64,000 nt of DNA. It comes from Chitinophagaceae bacterium. GTDB lineage: Bacteria > Bacteroidota > Bacteroidia > Chitinophagales > Chitinophagaceae. Every line of letters begins with the position of its first letter. The first letter of the stretch is position 1. The notes under the pieces were generated by a model that worked only from the letters and a program-made list of their open reading frames with translations, did no database searches and was not told the origin of the DNA. The stretch covers positions 156,258-220,257 of the forward strand of contig JAMLGT010000007.1 of the NCBI GenBank assembly GCA_023957755.1. Reading direction: 5' to 3'. Made by a program: the position numbers and the translations under genes. This document shows, piece by piece, positions 34,894 through 42,729 of this stretch.

Positions 34894-36273
34894 ATGAAAA
34901 AAGCATTATACCTCCTTGCGTTTCTCTGTACAACTACAACAGTAAAATCACAATTGTATGTACAAGGCGGAGCTATATTTCATGTAGGCGGTACCGTTAC
35001 ATTGCAGGATGAAGATTTTATTCGGGGTCCCGGAGGCGGTGCCGTCATCACATTTGAACCGGGTAGCAATGTACTGTTTACCGGTAATGCCGACAATATC
35101 ATCAGCGGCTACATAGGTTTTCTGAACCTTGAGATCGCCAAATCCGGTAATCATCAGGTAAGCCTGCAGGATTACAATGAAGAAGTAACCGGACAAATGG
35201 TCTTTACATCGGGCAATTTTAACCTCAACAATAATACACTATTACTTGGCAGCACCGGAACACTCATCAATGAAAATGAAAACAGCCGCATCATAGGTCC
35301 TGCCGGAGGCACCGTAAATGTAAGTATGCCATTGAACCAGCCGAGTAATGTGAATCCCGGAAATATTGGCGCTGTAATTACCTCTGCAAAAGACTTAGGT
35401 AAAGTAACTATTGACAGAGGCTACGTTTATGCATTGGGGTTACCATCCAAATCAGTCCAGCGATATTATTCCATCAACTTTGTTGATCCTTCCAAAGACG
35501 CAGACCTTGATGCTACACTTCAACTACACTATATGGAGAGTGAACTCAATGGCACTAACGAAGCAAAATTGGCACTTTGGAAATATGATAATGGTACCAG
35601 CGCCTGGAAGGAACAGGGTACCACTGAAAATATTACCCGGGATGTAGGTGCCAACTGGGTACAACTTTCGGGCATCAACTCCCTTTCTCCCTGGGCCATT
35701 GCAGAGACCTCCTCCCCACTGCCGGTCAAACTCACCTTTTTCAATGTAGCATGCAACCAAAACACTCCGATACTGCAATGGCAAACAGCCTCGGAAACCA
35801 ATGTGCATTCCTTCGAAATACAAAGAAGCCTCAATAGCAGAGAATGGGCTACCATCGCATCCTTGCCGGCTACTAACCAAAACAATATACTGACCAACTA
35901 CCAATATACAGATCAGACTGCGGCACAACTCGACAGAGTCTATTACAGAATTGCTTCCCTGGATTTCGACGGCACAAAAAGCTTCTCACCTGTCAGCACT
36001 TCAGCCTGCACCGTCAATCAGGACTGGAAGGTATGGCCTAACCCTGTCAGGGAACTCCTTAATATAAGTATTGAAATGCCACAAACAAACAAGGCTACTA
36101 TTCAACTTATCGACAGCAAGGGCTCCCTGGTGCGCAAGTGGACAAAATATACACAGTCTGGCGTGAACCAAATTACTCTCGACGTACACGATCTGCCCTC
36201 CGGAGCCTATCACCTCATGATCACATGGAACGGTGGCAATGACAGAAAGACCACTCACTTTATTAAACGCTAA
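34894..36273 (+). CDS. Exported protein with type IX secretion sorting domain
   Basis: 459 residues from the ATG at 34894, which begins the signal peptide; an ATG at 34870 is open but would add a polar octapeptide. Residues 20-260 are beta-rich without a family I recognise (INENENSRIIGPAGG, LTFFNVACNQN). A fibronectin-III-like part around 285-375 (ILQWQTASETNVHSFEIQRS) precedes the C-terminal type A sorting domain, from about 380, with VWPNPVRELLNISI and LPSGAYHLMI. The domain directs export through the T9SS and anchoring at the surface. It is 7 bp or 31 bp after the fibre gene, suggesting a surface-structure operon. Confidence 0.82.
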   Translation: MKKALYLLAFLCTTTTVKSQLYVQGGAIFHVGGTVTLQDEDFIRGPGGGAVITFEPGSNVLFTGNADNIISGYIGFLNLEIAKSGNHQVSLQDYNEEVTGQMVFTSGNFNLNNNTLLLGSTGTLINENENSRIIGPAGGTVNVSMPLNQPSNVNPGNIGAVITSAKDLGKVTIDRGYVYALGLPSKSVQRYYSINFVDPSKDADLDATLQLHYMESELNGTNEAKLALWKYDNGTSAWKEQGTTENITRDVGANWVQLSGINSLSPWAIAETSSPLPVKLTFFNVACNQNTPILQWQTASETNVHSFEIQRSLNSREWATIASLPATNQNNILTNYQYTDQTAAQLDRVYYRIASLDFDGTKSFSPVSTSACTVNQDWKVWPNPVRELLNISIEMPQTNKATIQLIDSKGSLVRKWTKYTQSGVNQITLDVHDLPSGAYHLMITWNGGNDRKTTHFIKR

Positions 36274-36330
36274 TAACTACCTCAACACACGATGAAACCA
36301 CGACCCATGTATAGGTTTGCAATGCTGTCC

Positions 36331-36374
36331 GATAGAAGTTAAGTGAGATTCCCACTCACTTAACTTCCCTATCA
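36331..36374. terminator. Bidirectional terminator between convergent genes
   Basis: GAAGTTAAGTGAG (36335-36347) and CTCACTTAACTTC (36355-36367) pair perfectly around a 7-base loop, and GATAG/CTATC extend the stem past a two-base bulge. The stem reaches the stop codon of the minus-strand kinase. It separates the surface-protein operon from the two-component operon. Confidence 0.7.
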
Positions 36375-37715
36375 TGGAAAGTGAAGTGTAAAAGCGGTCC
36401 CCTTCCCTACTTCTGAATAGACACTTAAGGAACCACCATGCAATTTCATTATTTGCCTGCTGAGGCTCAGGCCTATACCACTACCGGTTTTCTTGGTTGT
36501 AAAAAATGGAATAAATATTTTATCCAAAACCTCTTTACTCATTCCTGCGCCCGTATCAGATACTTTCAACACCACTTTCCCATTTATATCCTCAGCCGAA
36601 AGCGAAATCCTCTTTTCTCCCGAATCTTTTACTGCCTCCATTGAGTTGAGTACCAGATTGATCAGCACCTGCTCAATCAGTGTGCTATCCGCCATCAACA
36701 GCATATCCGGTTCTTTAAGTATCATCTCCAGTTCGATTCCCTTTTTGGCCAGTGTGGGATCCATCAGGTTTGAAATATTCTCAAACAAATCCAATACATG
36801 AAACTTTTTTATTTCAGGCGCGGCAATTTTATTCAGGCTTCGATACGTTTCAGCAAACCGTAAAAGGCTCTCACTCCTGCTCTTTATAGTATTTACTCCC
36901 ACTACCAAATCCTCATATCCATCTATACCTGAAATCGCCGCTCCCTCAGCATCCTTTCTTAATATTTGCTGTAAGGTACCTGCAAGCGAAGATATAGGCG
37001 CCACACTATTCATAATCTCATGGGTCATCACCCTTAGCAGTTTTCTCCAGGCTTCGCTTTCTGTTTCATCAACTGCACTACTGATATTCTGCACTCCCAA
37101 TAAAATAAATCTTTTGTCACCTGTCTTAAAAGCAGTTGCGGAAAGCAGTATTTTATAGGTATCCGGGCCAAAATAAAGGTTGCTCATCTTGCTTTCGCCA
37201 GGGCTAAGCCGCATGATGTCATCATACAATCCCTTATGCCTCATTTCCAATCCGGAGATAGTTTTCAGATAAGGCACCCTGAGAATTTGCTTTAAAGAAT
37301 TGTTGAACCAGATTATCTCTCCTGTATCCGGATCGTAAGAGAGGATACCTGTATTCACCATTTCGAGTGTCTTCTGAAGATATTGATACTGCATCTCCCT
37401 TTCTTTCCCGGTCTCTCTGAAAGTATCATACAGTTCATTAAACCCCTGTCTGAAGGGAAGCATTTCAGCAGGTGACTTCTTAATACTGAAATGGCGTGAG
37501 AAATCTTTGAAACGAATGGAGTCCACAAATCCTGCAAATTCATCGTATATTCTTCGTTGCTTCCTGAATATACGATACACCTGAATCAGAGTCAGGGGAA
37601 TCATAAACACAATCCATCCGGGCTCATGCATGATTACCCCATAGGCTGCCCCAATAAGAAACAGACTCAGCAGACAAATATCAAACAACAATTTTGTTGC
37701 TACTTTTCTGGTCAT
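36372..37715 (-). CDS. NtrB-type sensor histidine kinase
   Basis: 447 residues. Two N-terminal membrane helices (about 10-28 and 33-48) have almost no loop between them. A PAS-like region follows (NTGILSYDPDTGEIIWFNNS). The kinase core has the H box VMTHEIMNSVAPI (His232), N box VLINLVLNSMEAVKD, and G boxes VSDTGAGMSKE and GSGIGLSLSRQIMKLHGG. The gene follows the NtrC-type regulator by 18 bp, so they form a pair. Lack of a large external domain suggests it senses a membrane or cytoplasmic signal. Confidence 0.9.
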   Translation of the reverse strand: MTRKVATKLLFDICLLSLFLIGAAYGVIMHEPGWIVFMIPLTLIQVYRIFRKQRRIYDEFAGFVDSIRFKDFSRHFSIKKSPAEMLPFRQGFNELYDTFRETGKEREMQYQYLQKTLEMVNTGILSYDPDTGEIIWFNNSLKQILRVPYLKTISGLEMRHKGLYDDIMRLSPGESKMSNLYFGPDTYKILLSATAFKTGDKRFILLGVQNISSAVDETESEAWRKLLRVMTHEIMNSVAPISSLAGTLQQILRKDAEGAAISGIDGYEDLVVGVNTIKSRSESLLRFAETYRSLNKIAAPEIKKFHVLDLFENISNLMDPTLAKKGIELEMILKEPDMLLMADSTLIEQVLINLVLNSMEAVKDSGEKRISLSAEDINGKVVLKVSDTGAGMSKEVLDKIFIPFFTTKKTGSGIGLSLSRQIMKLHGGSLSVYSEVGKGTAFTLHFP

Positions 37716-37733
37716 AGCCCGAGGATTGGCATG

Positions 37734-39095
37734 TTAGATTTCGTATTTATTCAAACGGCGGTATAATGCAGTCCTTGTAAGACCCAGCTCTTTTGCCGCG
37801 CGGCTGATATTCCCATTATGTTTATCAATCACCTTCAGGATTGTATTCCTTTCCACAGCCTGGAGGTTGGTATGTGTGGCTTCTTCATTTTCTGTAACCT
37901 GTGGTGCACCCTCTATCGGAGAGAAAATAATGTCATCAGCAGTCAATTGATTTCCCTCACTCATAATTACCGCTCTTTCCATAGCGTATTGTAGTTCGCG
38001 CACGTTTCCCGGATAATGATACCTGTTAATCTTATCAATCGCTTTATCATCCAGTTGCGGTGTACTCTTCAGGTATTTTCGTGCATATTCATCCAGGAAC
38101 TTTCGGGCCAGTAAAAGAATATCTGTTCCCCGTTTCCGAAGGGGCGGCATCATGATTTCCACTGTATTTATTCGGTATATCAGATCTTTCCGGAATTTAC
38201 TTTCATCAGCCAGTACAGACATCGGTACATTGGTAGCACAAATTAGCCTGATGTCAATTGCAACCGGTGTATTTGTTCCCAGCCTTATTACCTGACGATT
38301 TTGCAATACACTGAGCAGCTTGGCCTGCTGCTGAAGTGTGATGTTCCCAATTTCATCCAGAAATAAGGTGCCGCCCTGGGCAGCTTCAAACCTGCCGGCC
38401 CTGTCTTCGACTGCTCCGGTGAATGCCCCTTTCTTATGGCCAAACAATTCACTCTCAAAAAGTGTTTCGGTAAGTGCGCCTACATCTACTTTGATGAAAG
38501 GTTTTTTGGCTCTTAGCGATTGCTGATGAATGGCTCTTGCTATCAAATCTTTCCCTGTACCATTCTCTCCAAGTATCAGAATATTGGCATCTGTGGGCGC
38601 AATCTTCCTGACTTTAAAAAATACATCCTGCATTACTTCTGATTCCCCAGCTATCTCATCAAACAAACCTGAACGGTTTATTGTTGCCGGAGAAGATGTG
38701 CCTGATACCTGATCTTTTAATAGCTCTTTAATGGTGTCGAGCAGCCTTTCATTGTGCCAGGGTTTTACCATAAAATCGGAGGCGCCTTCCTTAAGCGCTC
38801 TGACAGCAAGATCTATATCTCCATAGGCCGTAATCATTATCACGCGAGCAGTACATCCAAACTCTCGCAGCTTTCTGAGCCAATACAGTCCTTCATTGCC
38901 CGTGTGGATTGCGCTTTTGAAATTCATATCAAGCAATACCAAATCGAACGATTGCTGCGAAAGTAGCCCCCTCAGATTCTCCGGATTTTTTTCTGTGGTA
39001 ACAGACTTCGCTTCTCCTTTTAGTAATAGTCTTACTGCGGTAAGAATATCCGGATCGTCATCTACCACCAATACAGATGCGTTTTTTAAAACCAT
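37734..39095 (-). CDS. Sigma-54-dependent NtrC-family response regulator
   Basis: 453 residues. Receiver: [18 protein letters not shown] (Asp56), ITAYGDID. Central AAA+ domain: LGENGTGKD (Walker A, about 176-183), [15 protein letters not shown] with the GAFTGA sigma-54 contact (223-228), and GTLFLDEIG (Walker B). C-terminal Fis-type helix-turn-helix: [21 protein letters not shown]. It should remodel RNA polymerase-sigma-54 at promoters with upstream dyads. Its start is 340 bp from the divergent small genes, and the shared dyads found at 39265, 39862, 57740 and 63641 are its most likely binding sites. Confidence 0.95.
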   Translation of the reverse strand: MVLKNASVLVVDDDPDILTAVRLLLKGEAKSVTTEKNPENLRGLLSQQSFDLVLLDMNFKSAIHTGNEGLYWLRKLREFGCTARVIMITAYGDIDLAVRALKEGASDFMVKPWHNERLLDTIKELLKDQVSGTSSPATINRSGLFDEIAGESEVMQDVFFKVRKIAPTDANILILGENGTGKDLIARAIHQQSLRAKKPFIKVDVGALTETLFESELFGHKKGAFTGAVEDRAGRFEAAQGGTLFLDEIGNITLQQQAKLLSVLQNRQVIRLGTNTPVAIDIRLICATNVPMSVLADESKFRKDLIYRINTVEIMMPPLRKRGTDILLLARKFLDEYARKYLKSTPQLDDKAIDKINRYHYPGNVRELQYAMERAVIMSEGNQLTADDIIFSPIEGAPQVTENEEATHTNLQAVERNTILKVIDKHNGNISRAAKELGLTRTALYRRLNKYEI

Positions 39096-39264
39096 TTTTT
39101 ACGTTTTGTTCTTATGACAAAATGAGTATCACAAAATAAAGCCAACTTTTCAAAAACATCCGCCTGAGACTCCTAAATATAGACAGGATAGCGGTATTGC
39201 CTGCCCTGCCAGAGGTTTAAAATTTTTCAGTCTTGTGTGGGATACAATACAAAGAATAGTACAC

Positions 39265-39372
39265 TGTTTCAAAATCGTACACCTGTTATTCTAATATCGT
39301 ACACACGCTTTTTCCCCCGATTTTCTTTTTCACTGATTATCAGCCAGTTGCATTTTGGCACTTTCTTGTTAC
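39265..39372 (+). promoter_or_regulatory. Sigma-54-type promoter P1 with tandem activator sites
   Basis: TGTTTCAAAATCGTACAC (39265-39282) and TATTCTAATATCGTACAC (39287-39304) are tandem copies, 22 bp apart. CTGATTATCAG (39333-39343, a perfect palindrome around its centre) starts 28 bp later, and after exactly 12 bp comes TGGCAC-N4-TTGTTAC (39356-39372). The -24 element is ideal; the -12 has GT where GC is usual, and the spacing is one base short of the consensus. Transcription would begin near 39380, before the small genes at 39436. The remaining 340-bp gap between the regulator and the small genes shows no other feature. Confidence 0.65.
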
Positions 39373-39435
39373 ACTAATTGGCATGGGTCAACCGACCAAA
39401 AACAAAATTATTAAACAATATAAAAAGTAACTACA

Positions 39436-39618
39436 ATGAACAACAATTTAAACACAATAGCTCCTGAAGTTAAGAAATCAGAGAACTATAAAACAGAAGA
39501 AAGTATCCTTAAGGCAGAAATGACACAATCTGTCGGCAGAAACATCAGATTCACCTCTGCCCAATTATGGAACATACAAAAACAAAGGAAGGAGATTTCC
39601 TACAGAAGATTTATTTAA
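39436..39618 (+). CDS. Small protein 1 with LWxIQKQ motif
   Basis: 60 residues, no Cys, no signal peptide. The N-terminal part is acidic/polar and probably disordered. FTSAQLWNIQKQRKE (39-53) then SYRRFI ends the protein. The next small gene encodes an independent copy of the same C-terminal pattern, which argues that both are real. The gene is the first after promoter P1. Function unknown: a regulatory peptide for the kinase, a substrate, or a partner of the transporter are all possible. Confidence 0.6.
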   Translation: MNNNLNTIAPEVKKSENYKTEESILKAEMTQSVGRNIRFTSAQLWNIQKQRKEISYRRFI

Positions 39619-39641
39619 TAACCTACTCAACCGTAACCGTC

Positions 39642-39806
39642 ATGAAAAAAGAAATGAACAAGCGATTTGCAGAATATACTATCCCGTCCACCGATCTTTC
39701 GGAACCTGGCAGGAGAAGTGAAAGAAAGAAAACTTTTACCGCAGCAGAATTATGGTTTATTCAAAAGCAAAAAAGAGGCTTTGCGTCCAGAGTAGCCATC
39801 TTCTGA
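39642..39806 (+). CDS. Small protein 2 with LWxIQKQ motif, paralogue of small protein 1
   Basis: 54 residues from the ATG at 39642; upstream in-frame codons to 39567 overlap small gene 1 and are rejected. The core is FTAAELWFIQKQKRG (32-46), matching FTSAQLWNIQKQRKE in the preceding protein, followed by a basic tail and a terminal IF. The first half (SEPGRRSERKK) is highly basic, unlike the acidic half of protein 1. The gap between the two genes is 23 bp. As with the first, no function can be assigned. Confidence 0.55.
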   Translation: MKKEMNKRFAEYTIPSTDLSEPGRRSERKKTFTAAELWFIQKQKRGFASRVAIF

Positions 39807-39861
39807 TGACAGAGGGAATATGCAGGATATTTGAACAGGGAATTCCAACCTTCCCGGCAGT

Positions 39862-39968
39862 TGTATCATTTGCGAACCACTTATGTATCAAAAACGGACA
39901 CAATACAAAGTATATAGCACGTAACAGCCTAATAATCAGGACGGTATAAAGTGGCACACATTTGTTAC
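39862..39968 (+). promoter_or_regulatory. Sigma-54-type promoter P2 before the adaptor gene
   Basis: TGTATCATTTGCGAACCAC (39862-39880) and TGTATCAAAAACGGACAC (39884-39901) repeat the P1 site pair at about two helical turns. CTAATAATCAG (39929-39939) lies 27 bp further and TGGCAC-N4-TTGTTAC (39952-39968) exactly 12 bp after that. Everything needed for NtrC-type activation is present in the same spacing as P1. The adaptor ATG is at 40005, giving a leader of about 30 bases. Confidence 0.65.
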
Positions 39969-40004
39969 CTCTAAATGTTGCTTACCCAAAAAGTAAAGTA
40001 GAAA

Positions 40005-41255
40005 ATGGACAGAATAATTGAAAAAAAGAAATGGAACAGGAAACGAATTCTGAGTATTACCGGAGTAGCAGCGCTGATAATTCTCATTGTGGCAAGCTTC
40101 TACTTTACGTCAGGCAAGAGTAAACTCAATGTAGATCCCGAAAGGATTACTGTAGGAGAAGTAAAACAGGGCAACTTCAAGGAGTTTATTCCTGTGAATG
40201 GGATTGTACTCCCTAAAACCACTATTTATCTCGATGCAATTGAAGGAGGACGGGTAGAAGAAAAATTTGTGGAAGATGGTGCCATTATGAAAAAAGGACA
40301 ACCCATATTAAGGCTTTCGAATACAGACTTGCAATTGGGACTGGTGACTCAGCAAACCAATGTGTACAACCTGCTGACTCAAATGCAGATATCCAAGAAT
40401 GCCGCACAACAAAATACCGTGTCAAAACTCAACCAGTTAGCCGATGTGGAAAGCGAATTCAGGGAAGCAGAAAGATTGTATAACCTGAACAAGAAGCTCT
40501 ATGAACAAAAAGCCATCGGACTACAGGAGTTTGAAAAAACCAGAAATAATTATGACTATCTGACCCAGAAAAGAAAACTAAGTAAGCAGATACTGGCACA
40601 GGACTCTGTCAGCAATCTACAACAGGTGCAGCAGGCTCAGCAATCATTTGAAGGAAGCCAGAATGCACTGAAGGTAATGAGACAAAAGGTAGAAGACCTG
40701 ATAGTGAGAGCACCGATTGACGGTCAGCTTACCTCACTGGATGCAGAAGTAGGACAGTCGAAAAACAAAGGAGAAAGGTTAGGACAAATTGATGTGCTGG
40801 ACGGATATAAAGTAAGGGTGGACATAGACGAGCATTATATTTCAAGGATTTATCCGGGCCTTACCGGTGAGTTCGAATTCAATAATAAGACCTACAGGCT
40901 CACCATCAAAAAGATCTACGACCAGGTTGCCAATGGAAGGTTCCAAGTGGACATGGAGTTTTCAGATAGTGTTCCGGAAGGGATCAGAAGGGGTCAGTCT
41001 CTGCAAATCAGGTTATCACTGAGTGATGCGGCAACCGCCCTGCTGTTACCTAAAGGAGGATTCTATCAGCAAACCGGAGGCAACTGGATATTTAAACTTA
41101 GTAAAGACGGCGCAAAAGCATATAGAGTGGATATTCAACTGGGGCGACAAAATCCGGATTACTTTGAAGTACTCTCAGGACTGCAACCGGGCGACAGAGT
41201 CATTACAAGCAGTTATGAAAACTTTGGAGACGTGGGCGAGCTAATATTGAAATAA
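40005..41255 (+). CDS. HlyD/MacA-type periplasmic adaptor
   Basis: 416 residues with one N-terminal membrane helix (about 14-32). A lipoyl/barrel-sandwich half (VVLPKTTIYLDAIEGGRVEEK-like) starts near residue 60. A coiled-coil hairpin of about 100 residues (QTNVYNLLTQMQISKN ... QQAQQSFEGSQNALK) follows. VRAPIDGQLTSLDAEVGQ (the second half of the lipoyl domain) and a beta-barrel end the protein. Adaptors of this family join an inner-membrane ABC or RND pump to an outer-membrane TolC channel. It is followed after 206 bp by the ATPase gene; no TolC gene is in the window. Confidence 0.9.
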   Translation: MDRIIEKKKWNRKRILSITGVAALIILIVASFYFTSGKSKLNVDPERITVGEVKQGNFKEFIPVNGIVLPKTTIYLDAIEGGRVEEKFVEDGAIMKKGQPILRLSNTDLQLGLVTQQTNVYNLLTQMQISKNAAQQNTVSKLNQLADVESEFREAERLYNLNKKLYEQKAIGLQEFEKTRNNYDYLTQKRKLSKQILAQDSVSNLQQVQQAQQSFEGSQNALKVMRQKVEDLIVRAPIDGQLTSLDAEVGQSKNKGERLGQIDVLDGYKVRVDIDEHYISRIYPGLTGEFEFNNKTYRLTIKKIYDQVANGRFQVDMEFSDSVPEGIRRGQSLQIRLSLSDAATALLLPKGGFYQQTGGNWIFKLSKDGAKAYRVDIQLGRQNPDYFEVLSGLQPGDRVITSSYENFGDVGELILK

Positions 41256-41461
41256 TCCTGAAGCGCAGGCAGGATGCCGGTTCGTGAAGATTGATAGTTC
41301 TTTGGTTAGCAACAATCCTTTTCGAAAGTAAGCAGGTTGTATTCAGACTATCTGCTTCACATTCCTGTACTTTAAGAAAATACCAAACAAGAAAGTAAAC
41401 AATACCAAATAATCACTAAACACTAAAAGCCTGTGGGGCTACTAAACAAAAAACAAAACAA

Positions 41462-42139
41462 ATGATCAAAATTACCGACTTAGAAAAAGTATATAGAACA
41501 GAAGACGTGGAGACAGTGGCTCTTAACAAACTATCTCTCAGTGTAAAAACAGGAGAGTTTGTAGCGGTGATGGGCCCCTCCGGATGCGGCAAATCTACCC
41601 TGCTGAACATACTGGGATTACTGGACGAGCCCGATTCAGGAAGTTTTCTGTTTAATGGTCAGGAAGTGGCACACTTCAAAGAGCGCCAGAGAGCAGACTT
41701 GCGTAAGAAAAATATTGGGTTTGTGTTTCAGAGCTTTAACCTAATCGATGAGCTGACTGTTTTTGAAAATGTAGAATTACCCCTGATTTATCTGGGAGTG
41801 AAGGCTACAGACAGGAAGGGAAGAGTCGAAGAGGTGCTACAGAAAATGCAAATTATGCACAGACGCAATCACTATCCTCAGCAACTTTCGGGCGGTCAAC
41901 AACAAAGGGTAGCCGTGGCCAGGGCTGTTATTAATAAACCCAAACTGATTCTGGCAGACGAACCTACCGGTAATCTGGACTCCACAAACGGTGGTGAAGT
42001 AATGGAACTATTAACCGACCTGAATGAGCAGGGAACTACCATCGTAATGGTTACGCACAGTGAACATGATGCACGGTTCAGTCACCGTATTATACGTATG
42101 CTGGATGGGCAGACGGTAACAGAAAATATTTTGATCTAA
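41462..42139 (+). CDS. ABC transporter ATP-binding protein (MacB/LolD type)
   Basis: 225 residues, a single nucleotide-binding domain. Walker A GPSGCGKS (38-45), Q-loop FVFQSFNLI, signature LSGGQQQRVAVARA, Walker B LILADEPTGNLDS and the H-loop TMVTHSEHD-like segment (VMVTHSEHDAR). MacB/LolD-type ATPases energise mechanotransmission transporters of the FtsX family. It is the only ATPase gene in the window although eight permease genes follow, so it may serve several permeases. Confidence 0.95.
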   Translation: MIKITDLEKVYRTEDVETVALNKLSLSVKTGEFVAVMGPSGCGKSTLLNILGLLDEPDSGSFLFNGQEVAHFKERQRADLRKKNIGFVFQSFNLIDELTVFENVELPLIYLGVKATDRKGRVEEVLQKMQIMHRRNHYPQQLSGGQQQRVAVARAVINKPKLILADEPTGNLDSTNGGEVMELLTDLNEQGTTIVMVTHSEHDARFSHRIIRMLDGQTVTENILI

Positions 42140-42171
42140 GAGGATTGTATTGGGGGTATCAAGATGAACGG

Positions 42172-42725
42172 CTTTTTGCCACGAAGACTCAAAGACACAA
42201 AGGGGCACAAGGATGAAATAATAAAAAAGCTTAGTGATAGGTAGTGACTTAGCACCTTAGTAGCTAAACGATAAATGATATAAGCAAACCCCAAAAAACA
42301 AGAACACAACCAGGAGAATCGCAACAAGACACAAAGGTTTCAAGGTTTTACTTTGTGCCTCTTGGTGACCTGGTGAGAGAAAAGTAACCAAATGTTATTT
42401 GCCACAAAGGCTCGAAGACACGAAGGGGCACAAAGAAGAAATGATAAAGAACATCAGTGCTACGATAGCTATCTGGATAGTGCCTTAGTGGCTCAGTGGT
42501 AGAAATAACAGAGCAATTGCATTTTGCCACAAAGACACAAAGACCCGATGCTTCACAAAGAAGGAGCTTTGTGATACTTAATGTCCTGGTGTCTTAGTGG
42601 CTAAAAAAAATATAAAAGTTTGAAAGAGAAAAATAGCTGCCACGAAGACTCAAAGACCCGATGCTTCACAAAGAAAGGGCTTTGTGATACTTAGTGTCCT
42701 GGTGTCTTAGTGGCTAAAAAAAAGA
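42172..42725 (+). repeat. Four imperfect GCCAC/CACAAAG repeat units in the ATPase-permease spacer
   Basis: The 590-bp gap holds units starting with GCCACRAAGRCTC. The last two (42526-42604 and 42640-42718) are ~80-bp near-identical direct repeats. Each is bounded by GCCAC and GTGGC and contains a CACAAAG-loop-CTTTGTG hairpin. The final unit ends 11 bp before the permease ATG. They look like dispersed palindromic elements and may act on RNA stability or termination. Confidence 0.75.
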
Positions 42726-42729
42726 AAAT

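Noticed and set aside
39567..39641. Upstream extension of small protein 2
   Set aside because: It overlaps small protein 1 in another frame and lacks the shared motif; the ATG at 39642 is preferred.
42140..42729. A fifth sigma-54-type promoter before permease 1
   Set aside because: I looked for the dyads, the CTnATwATCAG box and a GG-N10-GT pair in the spacers before permeases 1, 2, 4, 5 and 7 and found none.
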